In this document: positions 9,410 through 18,499 of the stretch, in pieces
Layout of the letters: every line of letters starts with the position of its first letter
How positions within the stretch are numbered: position 1 is the stretch's first letter
NCBI GenBank assembly: GCA_963724735.1
Contig: CAVRVX010000028.1
Span: 28,678 to 92,677, forward strand
Source: Rhodoplanes sp963724735
GTDB lineage: Bacteria > Pseudomonadota > Alphaproteobacteria > Rhizobiales > Xanthobacteraceae
Direction of reading: 5' to 3'
Length of the DNA: 64,000 nucleotides
Position numbers and translations under genes: made by a program
Notes under the pieces: generated by a model
The model's input: only the letters and a program-made list of their open reading frames with translations
The model's database searches: none
What the model was told of the DNA's origin: nothing

Positions 9410-11433
9410 GCTTGGTCGCCTCGTTCGATCCGGCGGAAGTCCGACTGCGCTTCCTCCGCGCTCTCGAAGATATGCGGGGCGACGCCGCGCCGTTCGAGCG
9501 ACTCGCCGAGCTTCATGCGCAGGAAGCCGCTCGTCGTATAGCGCGAGACGCCGGAATAGTAGCGATCGACCAGGCCGCGCACCATCGCCGAGTATTCGTC
9601 GAGCAGTTCAGGCGAGATGGAGAAATTGTCGTAATTGACGATGGCGTAGACCTTGTGTCCGATCGGCGCGAGCTTCGCTTCCGCGCCTTCCTTTATGGCG
9701 CGGATGTCGTTTGCGCTGCGCACCGCAAGCCGCTCGAAGTTGACGAAGAATAGGTTCTGCCGCGGGTCGTAGGTAAAGCGCTGGTCGAGCGGCAGGCGCA
9801 GGATGTCTTCGCGCAGGTTCATCTTTTCGTCACGGAAGATGCGCGCATCCATCAGATCGAGGGGCTCGCGCACGAGCGGCTTGAAGTCCATCCGCGCGAG
9901 AATGTCGCGCTCGATGTCGACGCCCGGCGCGATCTCGATCAGTTCGAGTCCCTCGGGGCGCAGCGCAAACACGCAGCGCTCGGTGATGTAGAGGACCGGC
10001 CGTCCGCGCGCCGCCGCAAACGGACCGCTGAATGTCACGTGCTCGACCGCGTCGACGAACTTCTTCTCTGCGCCCTCCTGCAGGATGGCGAGCCTGCCGT
10101 CTTTGGTGGCGACGCGCAGCTTGCCGGCATTGAACGTGCCGACGAACACCACCTTCTTCGCGCTCTGGCTGATATTGATGAAGCCGCCGGCGCCGGCGAG
10201 CTTCGGTCCGAATTTGCTCACGTTCAGATTGCCGCGCCGATCGACCTGCGCCAGCCCGAGAAAGGCGACGTCGAGGCCGCCGCCATCGTAGAAATCGAAC
10301 TGGTAGGGCTGGTCGATCACCGCTTCCGTGTTGACCGCCGCGCCGAAATTGAGCCCGCTCGCCGGAATCCCGCCGATCACGCCGGGTTCCGCCGTCAGGG
10401 TGATCAGGTCGATGACCTTTTCCTCGTTCGCGACCGCCGCGATTCCTTCCGGCATGCCGATGCCGAGATTGACCACGCTGTTGGGCTTGAGCTCGAAGGC
10501 CGCCCTGCGCGCGATGATTTTTCGCTCGGACAGCGGCATCGGCGGCAAGGAGCCCGCGCGGATGCGGATTTCGCCGGAGAAGGCCGGGTTGTACGGCGTG
10601 GCGAAGGTCTGCCAATGATTCTCCGGCTGGGAGACCACCACGCAGTCAACCAAGATGCCGGGCACCTTGACGTGACGGGGATTGAGGCTGCCGCTTTCCG
10701 CCACGCGCTCGACCTGCGCGATGACGATGCCGCCGGAATTGTGCACGGCCATGGCGATGGCGAGCGCCTCCAGCGTGAGCGCCTCGCGCTCCATGGTGAG
10801 GTTGCCTTCGGCGTCGCCGGTGGTCGCGCGGATGATGCCGACATGGATCGGGAAGGCGCGGTAGAACAAGCATTCCTGACCGTTGAGCGTGATCAGCTCG
10901 ACGAGATCCTCGGTCGTGCGCGAATTGATCTTGCCGCCGCCGTTGCGCGGATCGACGAAGGTGCCGAGCCCGATGGTGGTGATGTGGCCGGGGCGATGCG
11001 CCGCGATGTCGCGGAACAGATGGGTGACCACGCCCTGCGGCAGATTGTAGGCCTCGATCTTGTTGTCGAAGGCGAGCTTCTGCAATTTCGGGGCGAGGCC
11101 CCAATGCCCGCCGACGACCCGCTTGACCAGTCCCTCATGGGCGAGATGGTTCAGGCCGCGCTCCTTCCCGTCGCCTTGGCCAGCGGCATAGACGAGGGTG
11201 AGGTTTCGCGGCGTGCCGGCCGGAGCGGGCGCTTCGGCGCCGTCATCGTTGCGGTCGCCCTTGAGAAAGCGCTCCTCCAGCGCGAGCGCGATTTCCTCCG
11301 CAAAGCCGATGCCGACGAAGCCGCCGGTCGCGACCGCATCGCCGTCGCGAATGAGCCGCACGGCCTCCGCGGCGCTCACCACCTTGCCCTTTTCCGGCGA
11401 CCGCAAATAGGCGAGGGCGGGATGGACCGGCAT
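9406..11433 (-). CDS. Acyl-CoA:acetate/3-ketoacid CoA-transferase (fused alpha/beta, YdiF/propionate CoA-transferase type)
   Basis: The 675-residue protein has the CoA-transferase alpha half (DGDAVATGGFVGIGFAEE near residue 32) and the beta half (NLGIGMPEGIAAVANEE near residue 323) in one chain. The motif LTAEPGVIGG carries the catalytic glutamate that forms the glutamyl-CoA intermediate. About 120 extra C-terminal residues are present (PLDQRFTYDPRQNLFFVNFE), so it is longer than propionate CoA-transferases of about 520 residues. An Asp-rich loop (residues about 60-75) is inserted in the alpha half. It should move CoA between short-chain acyl-CoA and acetate or a ketoacid. The start has GAGGAAC seven bases upstream. 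Confidence 0.88.
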   Translation of the reverse strand: MPVHPALAYLRSPEKGKVVSAAEAVRLIRDGDAVATGGFVGIGFAEEIALALEERFLKGDRNDDGAEAPAPAGTPRNLTLVYAAGQGDGKERGLNHLAHEGLVKRVVGGHWGLAPKLQKLAFDNKIEAYNLPQGVVTHLFRDIAAHRPGHITTIGLGTFVDPRNGGGKINSRTTEDLVELITLNGQECLFYRAFPIHVGIIRATTGDAEGNLTMEREALTLEALAIAMAVHNSGGIVIAQVERVAESGSLNPRHVKVPGILVDCVVVSQPENHWQTFATPYNPAFSGEIRIRAGSLPPMPLSERKIIARRAAFELKPNSVVNLGIGMPEGIAAVANEEKVIDLITLTAEPGVIGGIPASGLNFGAAVNTEAVIDQPYQFDFYDGGGLDVAFLGLAQVDRRGNLNVSKFGPKLAGAGGFINISQSAKKVVFVGTFNAGKLRVATKDGRLAILQEGAEKKFVDAVEHVTFSGPFAAARGRPVLYITERCVFALRPEGLELIEIAPGVDIERDILARMDFKPLVREPLDLMDARIFRDEKMNLREDILRLPLDQRFTYDPRQNLFFVNFERLAVRSANDIRAIKEGAEAKLAPIGHKVYAIVNYDNFSISPELLDEYSAMVRGLVDRYYSGVSRYTTSGFLRMKLGESLERRGVAPHIFESAEEAQSDFRRIERGDQA

Positions 11434-11599
11434 GGCGTTCCTCTTGTTTTTCGTCTGAGCGGCGAAGCGCTGTCAGGCCTAAAGCCGCAGGGATTGTCCC
11501 GAGCAGTATAGGGCGGGAAATGTCGGGCGGGCAAAGGCTGCGGGGGTCTGCGCCCTGCGTCGCTGTCCTTCGCCTGAAGGATAAGCCTTCGTTTCAGGT

Positions 11600-12193
11600 T
11601 TACGCTGCGGCGTCCGGCAGGTCGTCGGGGAGGGGTCCGAAAGCCTGCAGGAGTGTCTCTGCGTGCGGGCCGCCGTCGACGGCCGCGATCAGCTCGTAAT
11701 AGAGGCTCTTGTAGCTGAGCAACACGGCGCCCTCGGCCTGCATGCGCGCGATCGCTGCATCCACATTGCGGGACGAGGAGAACAAGAGCTCCTCGATCAA
11801 GAAGACCTCGTAGCCGAGATCGAGCAGGCCAAGGCAGGATTGCAGGACGCAGACATCGGTCTCGCAGCCCGCCAGGAGTACCTGCTTCTTCTTCAGCCGT
11901 CGAATATGCGCGGCGATGTCATCTTCCTTGGTGAGATCGAAGTAATCCTTCTCGAATATTTCCGCCGCGTCGCCGAGGTGCTTCTTGATCTCCTTCGGCA
12001 GGCGGCCTTTGCGGTCAATCGACCGTTCGAGCGTGACGACGATCGGCACGCGGAAATGCCCAAGCAGACGCGCGAACTGCTTGATGCGAGTCTTGAGCTT
12101 GGCGCGCAGACCTTTGTCCACCTGATCGAGGAAGAAGTCTTGAACGTCGATGATCGCGCCGAAGCACTGATCGTGGGCAATGCGTCTGGTCAT
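11600..12193 (-). CDS. Isochorismatase-like cysteine hydrolase
   Basis: The 197-residue protein starts at the ATG at 12193, with GAGAGGAGAC upstream; longer in-frame starts lack a ribosome site. The triad of the family is visible: Asp in IIDVQDFFLD, Lys in the KGRLPKEIKK region (less certain), and Cys in LLAGCETDVCVLQS. The family includes nicotinamidases, N-carbamoylsarcosine amidases and isochorismatases. It lies 61 bases downstream of the carbamoyltransferase gene in the same direction, so the two may act on linked carbamoyl or amide compounds; the substrate is open. Confidence 0.82.
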   Translation of the reverse strand: MTRRIAHDQCFGAIIDVQDFFLDQVDKGLRAKLKTRIKQFARLLGHFRVPIVVTLERSIDRKGRLPKEIKKHLGDAAEIFEKDYFDLTKEDDIAAHIRRLKKKQVLLAGCETDVCVLQSCLGLLDLGYEVFLIEELLFSSSRNVDAAIARMQAEGAVLLSYKSLYYELIAAVDGGPHAETLLQAFGPLPDDLPDAAA

Positions 12194-12254
12194 GCCGTCT
12201 CCTCTCCGCATCTTTCCGCATCCGACCGACTGCATGCGCGCGACGAGATTGCCG

Positions 12255-14075
12255 TCACCGGACCTCGGCCGTCATCGCCTCTCGGACGAGCGAACGCACC
12301 TCCGAAAACGTCTTGAGCACGGGCGAGATCACGCCGTGCAGCCGTTTCTTGCCGATCAGCATGTCGTGCAAAGCGAGATAGTCCATGCCCGTGGCGAGAA
12401 AACAGGCGATCGCGTCATCCGGCGTCTCGACGATCGGCTCCCCTTTCACATTGAAGGAGGTATTCACCAGCACCGGCACGCCGGTGATCGCCTCGAATTC
12501 CTTGAGCAGCCGGTACAGAAGTGCGTTCTGGTCCTCGCGCACGGTCTGAATGCGCGCGGTGCCGTCGACATGGACGATCGCCGGGATCTTCTCTCTCCAC
12601 TCGGGCCGCACGCGTTTGACCAGCAGCATGAACGGCGATTCCTCCTCGCCTTCGAATATCTCGTCGACGCGTTCGGCGAGGACGACGGGGGCGAACGGGC
12701 GGAAGGCCTGCCGGTGCTTGACCCGGAGATTCAGCTTATCCTTCATGTCGGGGCGACGCGGATCGGCGATGATGCTGCGGTTGCCAAGCGAACGTGGTCC
12801 GAACTCCGAGCCGCCCTGAAACCAGCCGAATACATGGCCTTCCGCCAGGAGCTTCGCGGTCTCCGCGCAGATGTTCGTGCACGCCGTGTTGACGGTCTGC
12901 ATGCGTACGAGCGGCTTGTCGGCGGCCGCGCGGGCTTCCCGGTCTTGGTAAGGCCGACCGAGGAAGGCATGGTTCATGACGAAGGTGCGCGGCTTCTTGA
13001 GAATTTCCAGGTAGCCGTAATAGGCGCAGCCGATCGCAATGCCGTCGTCGCCGGCGGCGGGCTGGATCCAGACATTGTCGAAGCCGGCCTCGCGCTGGAT
13101 GCGGCCGTTGGCGACGCAGTTCAGCGCCACCCCACCCGCCATGCATAGGTTTTTGGCGTTGGTCGTTTCCCGCAGCCATTTGGCGTGCGCAAGAAGCACC
13201 TTCTCGGTATCGTCCTGCACGCGCCAGGCGAGGTCCTCCCAGTGGCGCATGGACGGGCTTGCCTCCCAGTCGCGCTCGCGCTCCACCAGCCACGGCTTGT
13301 CGAATTCCAGGTCCCAATCGGGAATGTCCAGCGTCCCGTCGTCCTTCATCTCCATCAGCGGCTTGAACGCGCCGGGTCGACCATAGGGCGCAAGTCCCAT
13401 CACCTCGCCGCACTTGTTCCAGTCGGCGAAAATGTAGCTCGACACCCGGCTGTACATCGCGCCGACGCCCGGCATGTAGAAGAACTCGTCGCTCAGAAAA
13501 CCCCGGACGGGGCTGAGCCAAACCTTTTTCAAGGCTTCGAGCCGGGAACCGTCAAATCGGTAATAGCTTTCCGATTCGCGTGCGAGCGGATTGACATTGT
13601 CGGTCGGCTGGCCCGGCTCGGTGACGTCGGCGCAGTAGTTGCCCACGCCGTCCACCACCATCACGACGCCCGAATCGAAAGGGCAGGCGGCGAAGGCGCT
13701 GTATGCGTGCGCGACATGGTGGGAAACCATCACGACCTTGTCCGAACGCGACAGGTAAAGCGGATGTTTCGAGGCCTGGCGCCGCTCCTTGTCGTCCAAG
13801 ATTTCCGCCACGTCCTCGTACACCATGCGGGTTTCGAGGTCTTCGACCGGCAAGACGTAGCAATTGCGCACCACGAGATCGACATCGTCCAGCGCGATGC
13901 CCTCGGCGTCGAGGCAGTAATCCACGACCTCCTGAAAGAATCCGGCGTCGTGTTTCTCGCGCGTGATCCGCTCCTTGTTGATGGCGACCGCGATTTCGCC
14001 ATTGCGAAGAAGGCAGGCGCTCACGTCGTGGTCGTACGCATTGATGCCGAGTACGTATACGGGCTTTGTGTCCAT
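12255..14075 (-). CDS. NodU/CmcH-type carbamoyltransferase
   Basis: The 606-residue protein has the N-terminal Kae1-like ATP/carbamoyl-adenylate domain. It opens with YVLGINAYDHDVSACLL, then VMVSHHVAHAYSAF (metal-binding His pair) and GVVMVVDGVGN. LCMAGGVALNCVANGRI follows later in the same domain. The C-terminal YrdC-like carbamoyltransferase domain contains FQGGSEFGPRSLGNRSI and PVLVNTSFNVKGEPIVETP. The length is normal. Relatives add carbamoyl groups to nodulation factors, antibiotics or sugar hydroxyls using carbamoyl phosphate and ATP. No glycan or antibiotic genes surround it here, so the acceptor is unknown. It appears to be followed by the isochorismatase-like gene as a two-gene unit. 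Confidence 0.9.
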   Translation of the reverse strand: MDTKPVYVLGINAYDHDVSACLLRNGEIAVAINKERITREKHDAGFFQEVVDYCLDAEGIALDDVDLVVRNCYVLPVEDLETRMVYEDVAEILDDKERRQASKHPLYLSRSDKVVMVSHHVAHAYSAFAACPFDSGVVMVVDGVGNYCADVTEPGQPTDNVNPLARESESYYRFDGSRLEALKKVWLSPVRGFLSDEFFYMPGVGAMYSRVSSYIFADWNKCGEVMGLAPYGRPGAFKPLMEMKDDGTLDIPDWDLEFDKPWLVERERDWEASPSMRHWEDLAWRVQDDTEKVLLAHAKWLRETTNAKNLCMAGGVALNCVANGRIQREAGFDNVWIQPAAGDDGIAIGCAYYGYLEILKKPRTFVMNHAFLGRPYQDREARAAADKPLVRMQTVNTACTNICAETAKLLAEGHVFGWFQGGSEFGPRSLGNRSIIADPRRPDMKDKLNLRVKHRQAFRPFAPVVLAERVDEIFEGEEESPFMLLVKRVRPEWREKIPAIVHVDGTARIQTVREDQNALLYRLLKEFEAITGVPVLVNTSFNVKGEPIVETPDDAIACFLATGMDYLALHDMLIGKKRLHGVISPVLKTFSEVRSLVREAMTAEVR

Positions 14076-14198
14076 CGGATTTGCTTCTGAGAGGGAACTT
14101 GCCGGTCGAAGCGCAGTTGATCACCGGAACGGGGCGGCGGTTGACCCCTGCTTGGACATAAACTAACGTCGCCAACTCGGGAATGACAAGGAGCGAGC

Positions 14199-14417
14199 AT
14201 GACTGGATCAGTTGTCACGAGAGCGAGAGCCTTATTGGTGCGTGGCTTGGCCGTGGCGGCCGTGGTCCTGACCTACGCTGCGGGCAGCGTCGGGACCCAC
14301 GTTCTCAGTGCCGTTGGGATATCGAGCCTCGCACTGACAACATCCGCGACTCCTGCGAGGGCCTGGTGGCGGCGTCGGGTATGGCGGCGACGGCGCTGGC
14401 GGCGACGGCGCTGGTGA
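14199..14417 (+). CDS. Secreted peptide with Arg/Trp-rich tail
   Basis: The ATG at 14199 follows AAGGAGCGAGC. The 72-residue product has a charged N terminus, a hydrophobic stretch from about residue 13 to 48 and a likely signal peptidase site after TPARA (about residue 54). After cleavage only about 18 residues remain, almost entirely Trp and Arg with one Val (AWWRRRVW and repeats of RRRRW). A terminator hairpin follows 47 bases downstream, so this looks like a real monocistronic gene and not a GC-rich accident. Small secreted proteins with basic aromatic tails are common in Hyphomicrobiales with unknown roles. The tail resembles tryptophan-rich cationic antimicrobial peptides, which is only an analogy. 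Confidence 0.55.
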   Translation: MTGSVVTRARALLVRGLAVAAVVLTYAAGSVGTHVLSAVGISSLALTTSATPARAWWRRRVWRRRRWRRRRW

Positions 14418-14463
14418 AGTCGCGGTGACGTAAAACCGTCGCCGCAGGAAACCGAAATTGGAA

Positions 14464-14501
14464 CGCCCGGGCGCGACCGCGCGCTCGGGCGATTTGTTTT
14501 T
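14464..14501 (+). terminator. Intrinsic terminator of the Arg/Trp-rich peptide gene
   Basis: cgcccgggcgcg pairs with the downstream gcgcgctcgggcg (12 pairs with one G-U) and is followed by gatttgttttt. It lies 47 bases after the small gene's stop codon. Confidence 0.7.
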
Positions 14502-14636
14502 CCGTGCGGGTGCTCGAAAAGGTCGCGGCCAGCTCTGGGGAGAGCCGGCCGCAAGCAAATCCGATCGTGGGACAGGAGAGGGGTTGGGGACGAGACCGGG
14601 TTTGCCGAATGCCTTCAACTTTGCTTCACAAGTCGG

Positions 14637-15257
14637 TCACCGTGAGGCGGCCGTGGCGAGCGCCGGACGCGGATCGCCCAGCGCGACCCACGTGTTCGGA
14701 TCCGCCTGCGATTGGCGCTTCACGAAACGGTAGCCGGTTTGCGTCCAAGGCAGGATAGTCTCGACCTGGTTGTCGAGAATGAATTCGCCCTGGTCAGTCT
14801 TGACCGTCAGGACGGCATGGCCTTCGTCCTTTTCGTCCCGCACGACGGTGATCAGGAGCGCCGTGCGCGGCCAGCCGGCGGCGATCAGCAGGCGACGCTT
14901 CAGCAGCACATAGTCCTCGCAATCGCCATAACCGTCGTCGGGATAGGACCACTTCTCCACCACGCCCCAGTGTTCGAGATCGGTGAGCGGCCGAATGCTC
15001 TCGTTGACCCGCCGGTTGATGCGTACGAGGTCATTCCAAGCCCGCTCGGACAACACGACGTCGCGAAGACGGGTCGTCTCCGCCTTGCATTCATGCGGAT
15101 TGTCGGCGCAGAACGAGAGCCAGCCGACTGGCGCGCGGGTGGTATCGCCGACCGAGACGTAGAGCGGGCGTTCTTGCGTGGCGCCGGATACGGGCGTCGC
15201 AAGGACCGCGGCCACACTGAACAGCGCCGAGGCGACCCAGCCGAAACGAACTTTCAT
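14637..15257 (-). CDS. Periplasmic BTLCP-family transglutaminase-like cysteine protease
   Basis: The 206-residue protein starts at the ATG at 15257, with GGGAGGG upstream. A signal peptide covers about residues 1-26. The catalytic cysteine lies in YGDCEDYVLLKRRLL, the histidine in EGHAVLTVKTD and the aspartate in FILDNQ, the triad of bacterial transglutaminase-like cysteine proteinases. In better-studied systems such proteins cleave surface adhesins (LapG type) under cyclic-di-GMP control. No adhesin or LapD-like gene is present here; a PilZ-domain protein is encoded further along the same strand. The start chosen excludes a 28-residue extension lacking a ribosome site. Confidence 0.85.
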   Translation of the reverse strand: MKVRFGWVASALFSVAAVLATPVSGATQERPLYVSVGDTTRAPVGWLSFCADNPHECKAETTRLRDVVLSERAWNDLVRINRRVNESIRPLTDLEHWGVVEKWSYPDDGYGDCEDYVLLKRRLLIAAGWPRTALLITVVRDEKDEGHAVLTVKTDQGEFILDNQVETILPWTQTGYRFVKRQSQADPNTWVALGDPRPALATAASR

Positions 15258-15614
15258 GATCGACCCTCCCGTCTTCTTAGGGTCGACCATCGCAGGAAAA
15301 CTTTGCGCGGCCGCTAAATCAATTCTATCAAATTGAAGCAAATAACAGCCAAGATGTCAGTTTATACTATCTAACCGGCCTCTTATGAAGTAGATCGCAA
15401 ATATAGTCTATTTTGATTCAAATTTGATCGATTTCGCAGAAAAGGCACGGCGCATCGAGCTTACGGCGCGCTGCGGCCGTCGTCGCAGGACCGACCTCGT
15501 TTACGCGCGTTGGCGGAATTGGCGCCAACCCCAGCCGGCGTGGTTTCGGCACACAGCGGACCGCCGCAATCAGGCGCTGAAAAATCTTGTGCTGAGGAGA
15601 CGCCGGCGGCGCGA
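15258..15614. other. Intergenic, AT-rich upstream region
   Basis: About 360 bases without a recognisable gene. The part from about 15316 to 15430 is strongly AT-rich with several TAT/ATA tracts and probably contains the promoter of the BTLCP gene on the minus strand. No repeat or structured element was seen. Confidence 0.4.
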
Positions 15615-16703
15615 TTATTCGCCGTCTGGGTGGGAATGCGGTCGATCGGCGAGGGCCTGATCGGCCAGCCGGGCCAGCCGGGCCGCCAGCTTGTCGCGCT
15701 TGCGCGCGGTGGCGGTGAAGTCCATGGCGAACCCGTTATCGAAGACGCGGGCGATCATGCCTTCAAGCCGGCCGACCCGATCGACATAGGCGATCACCTT
15801 CTCGCCTTCGCCGCCATTCACCGGCGCGATCACCGCCATTCCCACGGGCGACATGTCGGTCACCTGGCAGGGAAACTCGCGCCGGTTCTCGAGCATATAG
15901 CGGCCGAGCAGGTTGACGCTGACGCGCTGAAACCGCTGTTCGGAAATTTCAGCCGGGCTCGGCTTATGCGGGGCTATCGCCATCACTTGTCCGCCCATCA
16001 CCGGACAGGCCGAACTTATGATAAACGACGTTAACGGCCGGTGTAGGCAGCCCGCCAGAGCCAGCCGGCTGGGCGCCCAAGCGCAGGCCGCGCCGGCGGC
16101 ATCGGCGCGCGACGCGATGCGCGAATTGGCGGTTCCACGCTGGCGCTCGGCCAAGCCCGCCCTCATCGGCATTGCACGTGGCGACGCGGTGCGATCGGAT
16201 GCAGCCATGCGGGCCGGGGCGACGGGTTGGAAAGCGGCAAGCACCAGCGCCTCGATCGGGCGTGCGCCGATCCAAGCGGGGAAGCCGAGCGGGGCGAGCA
16301 CCCCGACGACGTGGTCATCCAGCGATGTCCCGCGCGACAAAGGCAGAAGCAGCATTTCCAAGGGGACTGATACGCCGGACGGCGTTCGCCCTGCCGCGCT
16401 CGCCACCACTGCGGCACCGCCCTCGCAAACGTGGGCGACGAGCGACTGCAATCGCGGCCGGCTGGCCGGATGCCACAGGCTGATGAATGGCAACGCTTTC
16501 AGTTCGCGGCCGAACAAGGCGCCAACGCGAGTTCCGGCCAGGCGGATCGGGTGCCCGGCGCCGTGGTTGAACGACAGACGGACGCTGTCGCCCAGGACTT
16601 TGCGCAGCGCGGCCGGATCGATCTCTTCCCGTTCAGGCGCATTCCGCCGGCCCCGAAGCTCGGTCCAATAGCGGAACATCTCGCGGCTCGACGAATGCTT
16701 CAT
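15615..16703 (-). CDS. PAS_5 domain and PilZ domain in one frame
   Basis: Starting at the ATG at 16703 (MKHSSSREMFRYW, the usual N terminus of PAS_5 proteins), about 160 residues form the PAS_5 domain (LAGTRVGALFGRELK, LEMLLLPLSRG, VLAPLGFPAWIG). About 80 Ala/Arg-rich residues follow. From near base 15983 a PilZ-like segment reads QRVSVNLLGRYMLENRREFPC and SPVGMAVIAP. In relatives these are usually two adjacent genes. Here no stop separates them, so this may be a true fusion, a readthrough after loss of a stop, or two genes with the second starting at the ATG at 15983. PilZ domains commonly bind cyclic-di-GMP, but the RxxxR signature is not fully convincing here. Confidence 0.65.
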   Translation of the reverse strand: MKHSSSREMFRYWTELRGRRNAPEREEIDPAALRKVLGDSVRLSFNHGAGHPIRLAGTRVGALFGRELKALPFISLWHPASRPRLQSLVAHVCEGGAAVVASAAGRTPSGVSVPLEMLLLPLSRGTSLDDHVVGVLAPLGFPAWIGARPIEALVLAAFQPVAPARMAASDRTASPRAMPMRAGLAERQRGTANSRIASRADAAGAACAWAPSRLALAGCLHRPLTSFIISSACPVMGGQVMAIAPHKPSPAEISEQRFQRVSVNLLGRYMLENRREFPCQVTDMSPVGMAVIAPVNGGEGEKVIAYVDRVGRLEGMIARVFDNGFAMDFTATARKRDKLAARLARLADQALADRPHSHPDGE

Positions 16704-16848
16704 CGGGCGCTGGTTCTTCGGCAGGACGGCGGCCGGCCGGGCAAGAAGCCGGGCACGCCTGGGGATAGCGCAAGGCGGGTGCAAGCGGGGATTTACGATG
16801 AATCAAGGTTAATGAAGGCGGTGCGGGCGCTCGGCCGTCGCTTCGAAG

Positions 16849-17652
16849 ATGCGTGGCTTGCTTGCGGTGGCGCGTGGGGTGGCCTATTTCAGCCGGACCC
16901 GCTGGAACCTGTCCGTGAAGAAATCCACCGAACCCGTGTTCAACGTGCCGTCCGTGATCGTGGCGACGATCGCGGTGTTCTGCATCGTTCACGCCGTGCG
17001 CGAGCTGATTTTGACGCCGCAGCAGGACGTCGAGTTCCTCCTCCTGTTTGCCTTTATCCCTGCACGTTACACGCCGGCGATGCTCGCGGTCGACTCCCTG
17101 CCGGGGGGGATCGGCGCCGACGTGTGGACCTTCGTCACCTATGCATTCCTGCACGGCGACCTGACTCATCTTGCGATCAACTCTATCTGGCTGTTGCCAT
17201 TCGGCAGTGCTGTCGCGCGCCGCTTCGGCACCGCGCGGTTTCTTGCCCTGTTTGCAGCCACGGCGGCGGCCGGCGCGGTAATGCATCTCGTCACCCATCC
17301 CGGCGAGCTTCTGCCCATGATTGGCGCTTCTGCGGCGATTTCCGGCTTTATGGCGGCGGCCATTCGTTTCGTCTTTCAGGCCGGCGGCCCGCTCGGCGTA
17401 TTTCGCGGCGCCGAAGCGCCGGTCTATCACGTGCCGGCGGTTCCACTGCGCGAAGCGCTGCGCGACCCGCGCATCCTTGCGTTCCTAGGGGTCTGGTTCG
17501 GACTCAACGCGCTGTTCGGGATTGGTTCGGTGAGCCTGCTCGGCGTTGATCAGCCCGTCGCCTGGGAGGCGCATATCGGCGGGTTTCTTGCGGGGCTTCT
17601 GCTTTTTCCGATTTTCGATCCGATTGCCCAAACCAATGCACTGAAAAATTGA
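16849..17652 (+). CDS. Rhomboid family intramembrane serine protease
   Basis: The polytopic membrane protein has rhomboid signatures. FLHGDLTHLAINSIWLLPFG lies in the second helix region, MIGASAAISGFMAA carries the catalytic serine (GASA) and EAHIGGFLAGLLL carries the catalytic histidine. Around 6-7 hydrophobic helices are visible. The family cleaves transmembrane proteins within the bilayer. The N terminus is uncertain: the open frame begins at ATG 16849, but similarity to relatives starts at about FNVPSVIVATIAV. A GTG at 16915 is therefore a strong alternative start, and neither start has a good ribosome site. Confidence 0.85.
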   Translation: MRGLLAVARGVAYFSRTRWNLSVKKSTEPVFNVPSVIVATIAVFCIVHAVRELILTPQQDVEFLLLFAFIPARYTPAMLAVDSLPGGIGADVWTFVTYAFLHGDLTHLAINSIWLLPFGSAVARRFGTARFLALFAATAAAGAVMHLVTHPGELLPMIGASAAISGFMAAAIRFVFQAGGPLGVFRGAEAPVYHVPAVPLREALRDPRILAFLGVWFGLNALFGIGSVSLLGVDQPVAWEAHIGGFLAGLLLFPIFDPIAQTNALKN

Positions 17653-17874
17653 GTGCGTTGCAAAATGATCGCCCATTGCTGTTCTTTGTCGACAAGGGGT
17701 GGCGCTTCGCGCCTTGCACGCTCGGTGGATTTGTCCGATGATTAAGACCAAAATGCCACCGGAGCGCGCGGACCGGGATTTGTTCGCAGACGTTCGTTCC
17801 ACGCCCGCCTGAGTTGCGCACGTGACCAGGTTATTGGCGTCGGCCGAGCTCCGATGTGACTGAAGGAGGCGAGT

Positions 17875-18306
17875 TTGACAGTTCACACCATCCTGTCCCG
17901 CAAGGGTTCGAGCGTCTACACCATCGAACCGACGGCTACCATCGACTCTGCCGCAAAGTTTCTCGCTGAGCACGGAATCGGCGCCCTGGTGGTGACGGGC
18001 GCGGAAGGCCGCACCATCGGCATCATTTCGGAACGCGACATCGTGCGGGCGCTGGCCGCCCGCGGGGGCGCGACGCTCGAAACGCCGGTCGCCGAGATCA
18101 TGACGCGCAAGGTCATTACCTGCAGTCGGCACGACAAGCTGGTCGATCTGATGCAGCGGATGACGGAAGGCAAATTCCGTCATTTTCCTGTGGTCGAGGA
18201 CGGACGGCTGATCGGCATCGTGTCGATCGGCGACGTGGTCAAGTCGCGGCTCGAGCAGATGGAGCAGGAGTCGAACGCGCTGCGCGATTATATTCGCTCG
18301 GCGTGA
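17875..18306 (+). CDS. Tandem CBS-domain protein (TTG start)
   Basis: The 143-residue protein has two CBS motifs (residues about 10-60 and 75-130): HGIGALVVTG with GIISERDIVRAL, then RHFPVVEDGRLIGIVSIGDVV. Paired CBS domains bind adenine nucleotides and act as energy or redox sensors. No ATG fits. A TTG at 17875 lies five bases after AAGGAGGCG, which decides the start. The gene stands alone, with 220 bases upstream that may hold its promoter. Confidence 0.88.
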   Translation: MTVHTILSRKGSSVYTIEPTATIDSAAKFLAEHGIGALVVTGAEGRTIGIISERDIVRALAARGGATLETPVAEIMTRKVITCSRHDKLVDLMQRMTEGKFRHFPVVEDGRLIGIVSIGDVVKSRLEQMEQESNALRDYIRSA

Positions 18307-18499
18307 CTCTTCGCCTGCAATTTGGCTGAAGCCGGCGCGACAAAACGAGGCCGGCGCTCGCGCAAGCTTACCTTGGTCGACCGGCCTTGTCCTGCATGCG
18401 CCCCGAAATCCCGGGGCGCTGCGACGTTGAAATGTCTTCCTGTCAGACTAACGCCTATGGCAGGAAAATCTTCGCGGCTGCTGCGAAGACGTCGATCCG

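Noticed and set aside
10039..11511. 490-residue plus-strand frame over the CoA-transferase
   Set aside because: Antisense shadow of a well-supported gene, with low-complexity Asp/Glu/Ala/Arg composition and no start signal.
12255..14075. Nodulation-factor gene nodU
   Set aside because: The protein belongs to the broad NodU/CmcH family, but no nod genes are present, so a specific symbiosis name is not justified.
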